From Pseudomonadota bacterium (GTDB lineage Bacteria; Pseudomonadota; Alphaproteobacteria; Rhizobiales; Tepidamorphaceae): a stretch of DNA of 44,446 nt. This document shows positions 35,841-44,414 of the stretch, piece by piece (the first letter of the stretch is position 1; the number at the start of each line of letters is the position of its first letter). The notes beneath the pieces are model-generated. The model did not search any database, had not been told where the DNA came from, and saw only the letters and a list, made by a program, of their open reading frames with translations. Where the stretch lies: positions 1-44,446 of the forward strand of contig JAEWYT010000109.1 of assembly GCA_023458595.1 (NCBI GenBank). The letters are read 5' to 3'. The position numbers were made by a program, and so were the translations under genes.

Positions 35841-36662
35841 TCAGGGCGCGACGACGTCGAAGACGACGTGCAGCACTGCTTCCTTGCGGCGGTGGTGTCC
35901 GCGCTCGAGGATCATCATGACGTCGAACTCGCCCGGGCCGAAATCCGTGCCGGCGTAGGACTGCTTGCCGGACGTATCCGGATCGCCGTCGATCACGTGC
36001 TCGTAGAACGCCAGGTTCTGCGAGTTCTGGGTGACCTGGGAGGTGCCCTCGTCGTCGGGGATCTCGACGCCGTACTGGGATTTCCAGCCGTATCCGGACT
36101 GCTGGCCGGACGGGGTGTCGGTGAGCCTGGTCAGCTTCAGCCAGTGGTACCGCGTCTTCTCCGAGGGGTCGGTGTCGATCAGAAGCCAGCCGCGATAGGC
36201 GTCGAGATCCGGGTTCCCCGGATCGAGCGCGACGTCGTAGGAGAACGCGAAGTTCCAGCGGGCCCGGCCGGTGTGGGCGACAGGAACGCCGTGGGCCGGA
36301 TCGACGATCTGGTGACCGGCGGGGACCACCACGTGCACGACGCCGTCCTCGTCCACGAAGGACGGCGCGATGTCGGCGCCCTGGCGATAGTGCGCCTTGA
36401 TGGCGAGCTCGATGCCGGCCTTGTCGTACTGTCGCAGGACGAAGTTCGTGGAGGGGAGGCCGCTTCCCGCCCACATGGTGCCCGCCGCGCCGGGATCCTG
36501 GGCCGTCGCGTCCAGATCTTCGGTCAGATAGGTGTCGACTTTGTTGAGCCGGTGACCGTGCTTGAAATGGAACTTGCGCCCCCCGGCTTCGGAATTCGCC
36601 GAAATCGCCGCGAACATCGCGGCTACCGACAAGATCAACGCGAATTTCAATGTGGGCTTCAT
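35841..36662 (-). CDS. Secreted hypothetical protein
   Basis: The protein is 273 residues. A signal peptide (ALILSVAAMFAAISANSEA) ends near residue 26. The mature part begins with a basic, His-rich segment (GGRKFHFKHGHRLNKVD), then a beta-rich domain with YRGWLLIDTD, and the C-terminus is rich in paired acidic and basic residues (ILERGHHRRKEAV). Excellent GGAGG ribosome site. I do not recognise a family. It may bind metal through its His-rich start, but there is no further evidence. Confidence 0.75.
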   Translation of the reverse strand: MKPTLKFALILSVAAMFAAISANSEAGGRKFHFKHGHRLNKVDTYLTEDLDATAQDPGAAGTMWAGSGLPSTNFVLRQYDKAGIELAIKAHYRQGADIAPSFVDEDGVVHVVVPAGHQIVDPAHGVPVAHTGRARWNFAFSYDVALDPGNPDLDAYRGWLLIDTDPSEKTRYHWLKLTRLTDTPSGQQSGYGWKSQYGVEIPDDEGTSQVTQNSQNLAFYEHVIDGDPDTSGKQSYAGTDFGPGEFDVMMILERGHHRRKEAVLHVVFDVVAP

Positions 36663-36753
36663 CTGTGGCCTCCTCGGAATATTTGCCGGGAGACCATGTC
36701 AGCATTCCGTTACGATAATGCTACCGGGGGTAGCATCGAGCGGTCCCGGCACG

Positions 36754-37275
36754 TCAGCCGCGGACGAAGACCAGGTCGGCGGAAAGGAAGTCGTTGGCGC
36801 CGGCATCCGGCATGGTGCGGCCGACGATGCGGAAGCGGGCGCTCGCCGGATCGACGACCAGCGTCGAGACGGCGCGGCCGTCGGTCTCGAAGTCGTTGTG
36901 GCGCACCTTGAAGACCAGCCTGTTGCCGGAGAGCAGGCCGGTCAGCGGCGGGCTCTTGCCGCCCAGCGAGTCCTGCCAGACGGCCGAGTAGTAGCCCTTG
37001 GCCGAAACGTAGGTCAGGAAGATCTTGAACGACCCGTTGAAGCGCTCGCCGCCGCAGCGGCCGTCCAGCTCCAGCTTGTCGCCGCCGCCCTGCAGTTCGC
37101 CCCGGATCCGGCATACCAGCTTCTCCTGCGGGGCGTTGCCGGCGGTGCGCACCGCGCCGGTGCCGCGCCACTGGCCCGTGAAGCCCTTGAGGAAGACGTT
37201 CTCGCCGGCGTGCGCGCCCGACGCGGCGAGGGCGAGCGCAACGATGGCCGTAAGACGGGCGATGGTGCGGATCAT
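36754..37275 (-). CDS. Secreted small hypothetical protein, calycin-like
   Basis: The protein is 173 residues. A signal peptide (LTAIVALALAASGAHA) precedes a beta-rich mature domain with FTGQWRGTGAV, CRIRGEL and LDGRCGG (one cysteine pair likely oxidised), FNGSFKIF and WQDSLGGKS. The overall pattern is that of lipocalin-like beta-barrels, though similarity is weak and this is inference. I recall such proteins in Hyphomicrobiales without function. The start was placed six codons into a longer reading, at the signal sequence. Confidence 0.72.
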   Translation of the reverse strand: MIRTIARLTAIVALALAASGAHAGENVFLKGFTGQWRGTGAVRTAGNAPQEKLVCRIRGELQGGGDKLELDGRCGGERFNGSFKIFLTYVSAKGYYSAVWQDSLGGKSPPLTGLLSGNRLVFKVRHNDFETDGRAVSTLVVDPASARFRIVGRTMPDAGANDFLSADLVFVRG

Positions 37276-37382
37276 GTCGGTTTTCTCATCCAAACTCGCG
37301 GCGCTTTTGTGACGGCGGCGAATCGAAAACCGCGCGAAAAGCGTGCGGTATTGCCGTTAATGACCCAGAGACCCGGCGATCG

Positions 37383-38459
37383 TCAATCGTCCGAAACGGG
37401 AGGCTTGCTCTTTTCGCCCGCACTGGTCACAAGCGTCGACATCACGTCGGAGATGCCCGGCGGGCTGTTGGCGAGCCAGGGCAGGGGACGGCAGACGTCG
37501 AGCGCGGAAAGGCCCACCCGGGCGGTCATCATGCCGTTGACGACGCCTTCGCCGAGCCGCGCCGACAGCCGCGCGGCGAGGCCGTGACCCACGAGCTGCT
37601 GGATCAGGCCGTCGGTCATCGCGACGCCGCCGGTCACCGCCAGGTGGGCGATCGACAGCTTCAGGAGCCGGTAGAGCGCGAATCCGGAGGGGCGGCCGCC
37701 GTAGAGCAGGCCGATACGGCGGACGAGCCGCACCGTCTCGACCAGCACGTAGGCGACGTCGACGAGGGCGCGCGGGCTGACCGCGGTGACCACGGAGACG
37801 CGCCCGGCCGCGCTGGTGACAAGGGCCTTGGCCTCGGCGTCCAGGCGGCTCATCAGCTCCTTCTCGGCGAGGCGCAGGAGATCGCGCCCGTCGATGATCT
37901 CGCCGATATGCTCGGTCACCGCCGCGCGGGCGCGCGCCGTCTCAGGCCTTCCGGCGTAGAGGCCGACGGTCTCGCGGACGAGGCGCCGCGCCGCCTCGCG
38001 GTCGTCCGTCGCCGCGGCCTCGTCGGCGGCGGCGCGCAGATGGGTGACGCGGGAAAGGCGCATGAGGCCCGCTATCTCCCGGCCGACCACCGCGACGAGC
38101 GCCAGCAGCGTCAGGCCCGCAAGGCCGAACGCGATCCAGCCGAGCGTGTCGTTGCGCGCGAACAGGCTCGTGACGAAATCGGTGATCCAGATGCCGGCGG
38201 CGAAGGTGACGAGGCCGCCGAGCGCGCCGAGGAACAGCTTTCCCCACCCGAAGCCTTTCCTGGGCGGCGGGACCGCCTCGACAAGCGCGCCGCCGGTTTC
38301 GGCGGCGAAGATGTCCTCGGGCTCGTGCGTCACCACCGTCTTCGGCTTCGCCCTGGTCCTGGGCCGCATGGGCTCGTGCGGGGCGCCGGGGTCCTCGACC
38401 AGCACGTCCTTCTGCGAGAGGCGGAAGGCGGCCGGCGGCCGCGTCGGCTTTGTGGTCAT
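37383..38459 (-). CDS. YcjF/TIGR01620 family inner-membrane protein
   Basis: The protein is 358 residues. A Pro/Lys-rich cytoplasmic N-terminus (about 1-65) is followed by two membrane segments at about 72-94 and 103-125, then a soluble domain ending in the DUF697 region (GRPSGFALYRLLKLSIAHLAVTGGVA). This is the YcjF pattern; in enteric bacteria YcjX and YcjF are phage-shock-controlled partners of unknown function. Its start overlaps the YcjX stop by four bases, so the two are co-translated and probably interact. Confidence 0.9.
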   Translation of the reverse strand: MTTKPTRPPAAFRLSQKDVLVEDPGAPHEPMRPRTRAKPKTVVTHEPEDIFAAETGGALVEAVPPPRKGFGWGKLFLGALGGLVTFAAGIWITDFVTSLFARNDTLGWIAFGLAGLTLLALVAVVGREIAGLMRLSRVTHLRAAADEAAATDDREAARRLVRETVGLYAGRPETARARAAVTEHIGEIIDGRDLLRLAEKELMSRLDAEAKALVTSAAGRVSVVTAVSPRALVDVAYVLVETVRLVRRIGLLYGGRPSGFALYRLLKLSIAHLAVTGGVAMTDGLIQQLVGHGLAARLSARLGEGVVNGMMTARVGLSALDVCRPLPWLANSPPGISDVMSTLVTSAGEKSKPPVSDD

Positions 38460-39940
38460 GCGAGCCGGTCTCCGATCAGGAACTGCAGGGTCCGGTCGAG
38501 CCGGATATGGGGCAGGGACAGGGTGAAGCCCTCGGCCGTCTTCTGCAGGAGCGGGGGACGGAAGCGGACGAAGCGATAGGCCGCCGCGGCTTCCTCAGAA
38601 ACTGATTCAGGTACTTCAAAGACTGATTCAGGGTGTTCGAAAACCGATTCCGGATCGGCCGGCAAGTCCCCGGGAAATATGGCGATTTCCTCGTTTCCGT
38701 CGAACGTCTCGCCGTCGACGCGCTGGCCTTTCTCCGGCGTGCCGACGATGCAGTCGAGGGTCTCGCGGCCGTGCCTGACGGTCGCCTCGCGGGTGGCGCG
38801 GACGGAGGCGAGCGCGACGACGTCGACCTCCGCGCCGGCGAAGGCGGCGCGGTCGGCGGCGGCCCTGACGATGCGGGCGAGGATCGCCTCCAGCCGGTCG
38901 TGGCTCCTGTGGTGCAGGTGGTCGGCCTTGGTGGCGGCGAAGACGATGCGGTCGATCTTCCGCGTCAGGATGCGCGACAGCCAGCTCGACCGGCCGGGCC
39001 GGAAGCAGGCGAGGATCTCGGTCAGCGCCGTCTCCAGGTCGGCGATCGCCGAGGGGCCGGCGTTCAGCGCCTGGAGGGCGTCGACGAGGACGATCTGGCG
39101 GTCGAGGCGGGCAAAGTGGTCGCGGAAGAAGGGCTTCACGACGACCGACTTATAGGCCTCGAATCGGCGGTCCATCATGGCCGCGAGCGTATGGCGCGCG
39201 ATGCCGGCGCCGGGGCCGAGGTCGAGGGGCGCGAAGGTCAGGGCCGGGGATCCTTCCAGATCGCCGGGCATCAGGAACCGCCCCGGCGGCAGGGCGGAGA
39301 GCGAGAAGCGCTCGTCGCGGCAGGCGCGCAGGTAGCCGGTGAAGAGCTCCGCGGCCCTGCGGGCGGCCGCCTCGTCCTCGGGACCCTCGGGCTTCAGGGT
39401 CGAGAGGTGCGCGTGCCATTCCGCCGCGAGCCGCGACCGCGGGGCGACCCGGGACTGGGCGATCGTGCGCGCGGACCATTCCGTATAGCTCTGGTGCAGG
39501 AGCGGCAGGTCGAGCAGCCATTCGCCGGGATAGTCGACGATGTCGAGATGCAGCGTGCCGGGGCCGATGCGGCGTCCCCAGAAGGTCGCGGATTCGTACT
39601 CGATCGTGACGCGCAGCTCGCTGACGCGCCGCGTCGATTCGGGCCAGTGGCGGTCCTTGCCGGTGAGGGCCGCGACATGGGCCTCGTAGTCGAAGCGCGG
39701 CACGTCGTCGTCGGGCTGGGGGTCGAGACGGGCGCGGGCGAGGCGGCCTTCGGCCATCACGTCGAAGACGGGCAGGCGGCCGCCGTGGACGAGGTTGTGG
39801 ACGAGGGCGGTGATGAACACCGTCTTGCCCGAGCGCGACAGGCCGGTGACGCCGAGCCTGAGCGAGGGGGCGACCAGACCGCCCGCGAAATCGATGAGAT
39901 TGCCGACCGCGAGCCGGGCCTCGTCGGCGATGGACGTCAT
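38456..39940 (-). CDS. YcjX family P-loop NTPase
   Basis: This protein of about 494 residues has Walker A GVTGLSRSGKTVF near residue 32, an acidic DIVDYPGEWLLDLPL (DxxG-like) segment, and FAATKADHL as a possible NKxD-equivalent. The C-terminal domain ends FTLSLPHIRLDRTLQFLIGDRL, typical of the family. Near residues 425-447 a short tandem repeat has been added (separate entry). The start GTG two codons upstream is equally possible. The gene leads the ycjX-ycjF pair; upstream lies sixA on the same strand, 92 bp away. Confidence 0.9.
   Translation of the reverse strand: MTSIADEARLAVGNLIDFAGGLVAPSLRLGVTGLSRSGKTVFITALVHNLVHGGRLPVFDVMAEGRLARARLDPQPDDDVPRFDYEAHVAALTGKDRHWPESTRRVSELRVTIEYESATFWGRRIGPGTLHLDIVDYPGEWLLDLPLLHQSYTEWSARTIAQSRVAPRSRLAAEWHAHLSTLKPEGPEDEAAARRAAELFTGYLRACRDERFSLSALPPGRFLMPGDLEGSPALTFAPLDLGPGAGIARHTLAAMMDRRFEAYKSVVVKPFFRDHFARLDRQIVLVDALQALNAGPSAIADLETALTEILACFRPGRSSWLSRILTRKIDRIVFAATKADHLHHRSHDRLEAILARIVRAAADRAAFAGAEVDVVALASVRATREATVRHGRETLDCIVGTPEKGQRVDGETFDGNEEIAIFPGDLPADPESVFEHPESVFEVPESVSEEAAAAYRFVRFRPPLLQKTAEGFTLSLPHIRLDRTLQFLIGDRLA
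38602..38664 (-). repeat. Triple 21-bp tandem repeat in ycjX encoding PESVFE-type units
   Basis: Three consecutive 21-bp units, read on the minus strand, encode PESVFEH, PESVFEV and PESVSEE-like heptapeptides. The units are clearly less GC-rich (near 45 percent by eye) than the surrounding gene, and the frame is kept. This looks like a recent in-frame slippage insertion in a non-conserved loop of the C-terminal domain. Confidence 0.8.
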
Positions 39941-40032
39941 GGTCACGCTCAGCTCACTGCCGGTCTTTTCCCGTCAGCAATGTAGGAACGGCTCGCCATA
40001 TTCGGAATAGGCCGGCGAAAACCCTTTTCGAT

Positions 40033-40557
40033 TCAATCCTCTCCGCCGACCGACTTCGGCGTGTGGAACGCCGTCAGCCGGCCGGCGCCGGGGCCGATAT
40101 CGTTCCAGCGCGGCTTGTCGAAGTCGATGACGGCGAGACCGCAGGTCGGGAACTTCTCGCGCAGGAGCAACAGCGCGTCCGGGTCGCCGGTCGGGGCGAG
40201 CACCATCGCCACCTCCTCCATCGCCGGGTTGTGGCCGACGAGAAGCAGGGTTCCGGCGGTGCCGCCGGCGGTGCGCGCGGCGGTCAGGTAGCCCTCGGCA
40301 TCGGCCTCGTAGAGGCGGCGGGAAAGCGTCGCCTCCAGGTCGGTGGCGATCGCGGGCAGCATCAGCGCCAGCGTCTCGCGGGCGCGCCGGGCCGTCGAGC
40401 AGACGACCCGCTGGGGCGCGAGCCCCTGCTCGACGACGAATCTCGCCATGACGGGGGCGGTGGCGCGGCCGCGGCTGTTCAGCGGGCGGTCGAAGTCCGA
40501 CTGGCCCGGATCGGCCCAGGACGACTTGGCGTGGCGGAGGAGGAGAAGTCGCGGCAT
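40033..40557 (-). CDS. sixA: SixA-family phosphohistidine phosphatase
   Basis: This 174-residue histidine phosphatase has the phosphoenzyme motif LLLRHAKSSW (His9) and the second catalytic His in LLVGHNPAMEE near residue 109. SixA enzymes dephosphorylate Hpt-type or PTS phosphohistidines, so it is a formal candidate to oppose phosphorelay signalling such as the Hpt protein at 5.1 kb, although nothing ties the two. It lies six bases after the enoyl-CoA hydratase family gene and may share its transcript. Confidence 0.85.
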   Translation of the reverse strand: MPRLLLLRHAKSSWADPGQSDFDRPLNSRGRATAPVMARFVVEQGLAPQRVVCSTARRARETLALMLPAIATDLEATLSRRLYEADAEGYLTAARTAGGTAGTLLLVGHNPAMEEVAMVLAPTGDPDALLLLREKFPTCGLAVIDFDKPRWNDIGPGAGRLTAFHTPKSVGGED

Positions 40558-40563
40558 GGCGGT

Positions 40564-41331
40564 TCAGGCGATCTTCGAGAAGTCGGGCTTGCGCTTCTCC
40601 ATGAAGGCGGTGAAGGCCTCGCGCGCCTCCGGCGAGGAGAGCTGTCCGGTGAAGATCCGCACCTCCTCCATGATGCGGGCCTCGAGCTCGGCGGTGTTGC
40701 CCCTGAGGAGCCGCTTGGTCTCGCGCATGGCCGACGGCGGCTTCTCGGCGATGCGCGTCGCCACGTCCATCACGTCGGCTTCGAGCGATTCCGGCGGGAC
40801 GACGTGGCTGGCGATGCCGAGCTCGACGGCGCGGGCGCCGTCGAAGACGTCGCCGAGCATGATGAGCTCGGCGGCGCGCAGGTAGCCGATCGTGCGCGGC
40901 AGGAGCAGCGTCGAGCCGGCCTCCGGAACGAGGCCGAGATTGACGAAGGGCAGGCGAAGCCGGGCGCGCGCGGTGACGAACACCATGTCGCAGTGCAGAA
41001 GCGTCGTCGTGCCGATGCCGACCGCGTCCCCGTCGACGCCGGCGAGGATCGGCACCGTGGAGCGGGCGAGCGCGCGCAGGTAGCGGACCACCGGCGCGTC
41101 GTCGTCGTGCGGCGGGCGCGACAGGAAGTCGCCGATGTCGTTGCCGGCGCAGAACGTGCCCTCGCTGCCGAACAGGACGACGGCGCGCACGTCGCGGTCG
41201 CTTTCGGCCCCTGAAACCGCGTCGGCCAGCGCCGCGTACATGTCGACGGTGAGGGCGTTCTTCTTCTGCGGCCGCGCGAGGCGGACGACGAGGACGTGGC
41301 CGTCGCGGCGGCTTTGGACGTATTCGCTCAT
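40564..41331 (-). CDS. Enoyl-CoA hydratase/isomerase family protein
   Basis: This 255-residue crotonase-fold enzyme has the oxyanion segment FCAGNDIGDF and PFVNLGLVPEAGSTLLLPR. The classical first catalytic Glu (GxGxE-type) is replaced by GIGTTTLL, while the Glu in PEAGS is kept. This pattern resembles delta3,delta2-enoyl-CoA isomerases (PECI/ECI2) more than true hydratases. It would act on fatty-acyl-CoA in the cytoplasm. A GGGAAG site precedes the ATG. Its start is divergent from the PuuB-like gene with 69 bp between them. Confidence 0.85.
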   Translation of the reverse strand: MSEYVQSRRDGHVLVVRLARPQKKNALTVDMYAALADAVSGAESDRDVRAVVLFGSEGTFCAGNDIGDFLSRPPHDDDAPVVRYLRALARSTVPILAGVDGDAVGIGTTTLLHCDMVFVTARARLRLPFVNLGLVPEAGSTLLLPRTIGYLRAAELIMLGDVFDGARAVELGIASHVVPPESLEADVMDVATRIAEKPPSAMRETKRLLRGNTAELEARIMEEVRIFTGQLSSPEAREAFTAFMEKRKPDFSKIA

Positions 41332-41400
41332 GTGGACTTCCCGGTTGTGACGTATCGGCGCCTTGCCTAAGCGTGGCGCATACCATAACCACCCGGCCGG

Positions 41401-42741
41401 ATGGCGTCAGCCACCGTGACCGAAGAGCCGCAGATGACCGCGAACGCCCACATAGACAGCTTCTATGCCGCCACCATGACGGACGCGCCGCCGCGTCCTC
41501 CGCTCGACGGGGACGTGGAGGCCGAGGTCTGCGTGATCGGCGGCGGGCTCGCCGGTCTCACCGTCGCCCGCGAGCTGGCGGGGGGCGGCAAGGCGGTTGT
41601 GCTCGTGGAGAGCAGGGGCGTCGGATGGGCGGCGTCGGGGCGGAACGGGGGCTTCGTGTCGCCCGGCTATGCGGAAGGGATCGACGCGATCGAGCGCAAG
41701 CTCGGCTACGAGCACGCCAGGGCGCTGTGGGACCTCTCCGTCGAGGGCGTCGAGTACGTGCGGCGGACGATCGAGGAACTGAAGCCCGCAGGCGTCTCGC
41801 CGGTGCCCGGCTGGCTGAAGGTGATCCGCTATTCCGATCCGGACGGCCTCAGGCGCCGCGCCGACGTCATGGCGACCCGCTACGGCCATCCGCGCGAGTA
41901 CTGGCCGACCGAGCGGGTGCGCGAGACATTGCGGACAAAGACGTATTTCCAGGGCCTGCACGACACGACCGCCTTCCATATCCACCCGCTCAACTACGCG
42001 CTGACGCTGGCCGCCGACGCGGAAGCGCTGGGCGCGCGCATCTACGAGGGGACGCCGGCGGAAAAGCTGAAACGCGGACGGACGGGCTGGATCGTCGAGA
42101 CGCCGAAGGGAAAAATCGCCGCGCGGCAGGTGGTGCTGTCGGGCAGCGCCTATCCGCCGCCGGTGTGGCGGCAGATCGACCGTGCGGTGCTGCCGGTGTC
42201 GACATATGTGGTCGTCTCCGAACCGATGGCCGAGCGACTCGGGGAAGCGATCCGCTTTCCCGGCTGCATCGGCGATACGCGCCGCGCCTCCGACTACTAC
42301 CGGATCGTCGACGACGGCCGTCTGCTCTGGGGAGGACGGATCACCACGCGACGCTCGGAGCCGCAACGGCTCGCCGACATGCTGAAGCGGGACATCCTGG
42401 CGATCTATCCGCAACTCGGCGACTTCCGCGTCGAGTTCGCCTGGGGCGGGCTGATGGGCTACGCGGTCCACAAGATGCCGCTGATCGGACGGATCGGCGA
42501 GCGGCTCTGGGCCTGCACCGCCTTCGGCGGACACGGGCTCAACACGACCGCAATCGCCGGCAGTCTCGTCGCGCGGGCGATCGGGGAGGGCGACGATACG
42601 TGGCAGCGGTTCAGACCTTACCGCGCCGTATGGGGCGGCGGCTCTCTGGGCCGGCTCGCGACGCAATTGGTTTACTGGAAGTTGCAGCTACAGGACAGAC
42701 TCGAGGAGCGGCGGGCGCACGCGGCCGATGGGGACCGCTGA
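41401..42741 (+). CDS. FAD-dependent amine oxidase/dehydrogenase, PuuB-like (DAO family)
   Basis: This protein of about 446 residues has an FAD-binding motif VIGGGLAGLTVARELA near residue 45, an SGRNGGFVSPGY covalent-FAD-type loop, and the C-terminal FGGHGLNTTAIAGSLVA motif with GLMGYAVHKMPLIGRI before it. This is the OrdL/PuuB pattern, in which gamma-glutamylputrescine or similar amines are oxidised. A glutamine-synthetase-family ligase at 17-18 kb could be the preceding step, but the genes are 23 kb apart. An ATG at 41434 (MTANAHIDSFYAATM) with GAAGAG upstream is a good alternative start. Confidence 0.88.
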   Translation: MASATVTEEPQMTANAHIDSFYAATMTDAPPRPPLDGDVEAEVCVIGGGLAGLTVARELAGGGKAVVLVESRGVGWAASGRNGGFVSPGYAEGIDAIERKLGYEHARALWDLSVEGVEYVRRTIEELKPAGVSPVPGWLKVIRYSDPDGLRRRADVMATRYGHPREYWPTERVRETLRTKTYFQGLHDTTAFHIHPLNYALTLAADAEALGARIYEGTPAEKLKRGRTGWIVETPKGKIAARQVVLSGSAYPPPVWRQIDRAVLPVSTYVVVSEPMAERLGEAIRFPGCIGDTRRASDYYRIVDDGRLLWGGRITTRRSEPQRLADMLKRDILAIYPQLGDFRVEFAWGGLMGYAVHKMPLIGRIGERLWACTAFGGHGLNTTAIAGSLVARAIGEGDDTWQRFRPYRAVWGGGSLGRLATQLVYWKLQLQDRLEERRAHAADGDR

Positions 42742-42904
42742 TTCGGGCGGAATACGCCGGCTTTTTTAAAGAATCTTTGTTCGCCGAATAAAATATTCAT
42801 CAGATTCAATTAGAAATTTAAAAAAACGAACTCTTCATCTTCTTCATATAGCTTCCCGGCTCCGGGGCGAAGAACAAGAATATCGACACTGGAGCAGGAT
42901 TAGC
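42742..42904 (+). promoter_or_regulatory. AT-rich intergenic region before the diguanylate cyclase gene
   Basis: This 163-bp gap is far more AT-rich than its surroundings (for example TAAAATATTCATCAGATTCA and AATTTAAAAAAACG). It probably contains the promoter of the diguanylate cyclase gene. No perfect consensus hexamer pair stands out. The contrast with local base composition suggests regulatory or foreign DNA, or curved DNA such as a nucleoid-protein site. Confidence 0.45.
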
Positions 42905-44380
42905 GTGGCGTCACTTGCGTCTCCGGGCATTCAACCGGAAATCGAGATATATTTCGACGAGATCGAGAGCCGAACGGTTTTCGCCGAGGTCCGGGATCTG
43001 CTCGGCGAATGGCGCTACGCCGCGCGCGAGGACGGAGGGCTGCCGCGTCAGGATCGGTTTTCCCGGCACCTTTCGGGCGGCACCGGCGCGAATTTGATGC
43101 TGCTGCGCTTCGAGGCCGGCGATTTCCGCTACGAATCCGTCGGCCAGCAGGTTTCCGCGCTGTTCGGCCACGATCCGACCGGCCGGCTGCTCAGCGAGCT
43201 GCAGTATCGGGGCGCCCAAGCCTATCAGTCGCGCTACAAGTATTGCGTTGAGACGGGGGCACCGCTGTTCGCCGTGCAGCGCAAGGTCAGCTTCGGCGTG
43301 CCCGGCGCGAGCGAGCGCCTGCTCCTGCCGCTGCGGCATTTCGAGGGCGGGGCGGGAATGCTCGTCTACGTCCGTTCCCGGGCGGACAACTACGACCTGA
43401 TCCGCGCGGTGTTCGACGCCAGCCAGGACGGCGTCCTCGTGGTCTCGGCCGTGCGCGACGACATGGACGAGGCGATCGATTTCGAGATCACCGCGATCAA
43501 CAGGGCCGCGGCGACCCTGCTCGGCGGAGACGCCGTCGATCTCGTCGGCAAGCGCGCGACGGCACTCGTTCCGATCATCGATCTGGAACGGATGTGGCCG
43601 ACCCTGATGGAGAGCCTGGCGACAGGCGAGACCTGCGTGTTCGAATCGCACCAGCCGTCGACCCGTAAGGGCGGCATCTACCGCATCAGCTCGGCGAAGG
43701 TCGGCGACGGGCTCGCGATCACCATTTCAGACCTGACCCAGCTGCACAAGGCGATGCAGACGCTGGAAACGCAGCATGCGAGCCTGGTGAAGGTGAACGC
43801 CGAGCTGCGCTCCGAGGTCGTGCGCCGCCGGCGGCTGGAAACCGAGCTGAAAGAGCTCGCGGCGACCGATCCGCTGACCGGAATCGCGAACCGCCGCAGC
43901 TTCACCCAGACGATGAGCGAAGCCCTCGACGGCGCCGGCGCGACGTCGCAGCCGGCCGGACTGATCCTGTTCGACATCGACGATTTCAAGGCGATCAACG
44001 ACCGCTACGGCCATCCGACCGGCGACACCGTGCTGCGGGATATCGCCCGCACGGTCTCTCGGCATTTCGCGGAAGGGGCGATCTTCGGCCGCCTCGGCGG
44101 CGAGGAGTTCGGGATATTCCTTCCGCAGGCGCACGACGCCTTCGCCTGCCAGACCGCCGAAGCGCTGCGCCGGGTCATCGCGCAGACGGTCCATGACGGC
44201 CAGGACGGGCCGATCACGGTAACCGCGAGCTTCGGGGTGGCCACGCTTCAGCGGCCGTGCGACGCCGAGGAGCTGGTAGCCCGCGCCGACGAGGCGCTGT
44301 ATGCGGCCAAGCGGCGCGGCCGCAACCGGGTCGAGTGCAGCTGCGTCGAGGATCACGCCCGCGACGCGGAGACGGGCTGA
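42905..44380 (+). CDS. PAS-GGDEF diguanylate cyclase
   Basis: The protein is 491 residues, soluble, with a GTG start. Residues about 30-160 form a PAS-like domain (PAS_5 style; RFSRHLSGGTGANLMLL), 165-285 a second PAS (LIRAVFDASQDGVLVV), 285-330 a coiled linker (QLHKAMQTLETQ...RSEVVRRRRLETEL) and the rest a GGDEF domain beginning ATDPLTGIANRRSF. The active site is RLGGEEFGIF near 397, intact for making cyclic-di-GMP. An RxxD inhibitory site five residues ahead of the motif is not visible, so feedback inhibition is doubtful. The last 20 residues are charged. Target pathway unknown. Confidence 0.92.
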   Translation: MASLASPGIQPEIEIYFDEIESRTVFAEVRDLLGEWRYAAREDGGLPRQDRFSRHLSGGTGANLMLLRFEAGDFRYESVGQQVSALFGHDPTGRLLSELQYRGAQAYQSRYKYCVETGAPLFAVQRKVSFGVPGASERLLLPLRHFEGGAGMLVYVRSRADNYDLIRAVFDASQDGVLVVSAVRDDMDEAIDFEITAINRAAATLLGGDAVDLVGKRATALVPIIDLERMWPTLMESLATGETCVFESHQPSTRKGGIYRISSAKVGDGLAITISDLTQLHKAMQTLETQHASLVKVNAELRSEVVRRRRLETELKELAATDPLTGIANRRSFTQTMSEALDGAGATSQPAGLILFDIDDFKAINDRYGHPTGDTVLRDIARTVSRHFAEGAIFGRLGGEEFGIFLPQAHDAFACQTAEALRRVIAQTVHDGQDGPITVTASFGVATLQRPCDAEELVARADEALYAAKRRGRNRVECSCVEDHARDAETG

Positions 44381-44391
44381 GCAAAACAGAA

Positions 44392-44414
44392 GCGCCGCGC
44401 GGGGGGCGCGGCGC
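44392..44414 (-). terminator. Probable intrinsic terminator for a minus-strand gene entering from the right
   Basis: GCGCCGCGC and GCGCGGCGC form a perfect 9-bp stem with a G5 loop. On the plus strand it is followed by GGCCGGGG, without a T-run. On the minus strand it is followed by TTCTGTTTTGC, the normal look of an intrinsic terminator. It may also limit read-through of the diguanylate cyclase transcript. The remaining 32 bases at the right edge have no assignable feature. Confidence 0.6.

Noticed and set aside
16966..42741. A complete putrescine (Puu) pathway made of the GS-like ligase and the PuuB-like oxidase
   Set aside because: The two genes lie 23 kb apart with no other puu genes; a shared pathway cannot be supported from this window alone.
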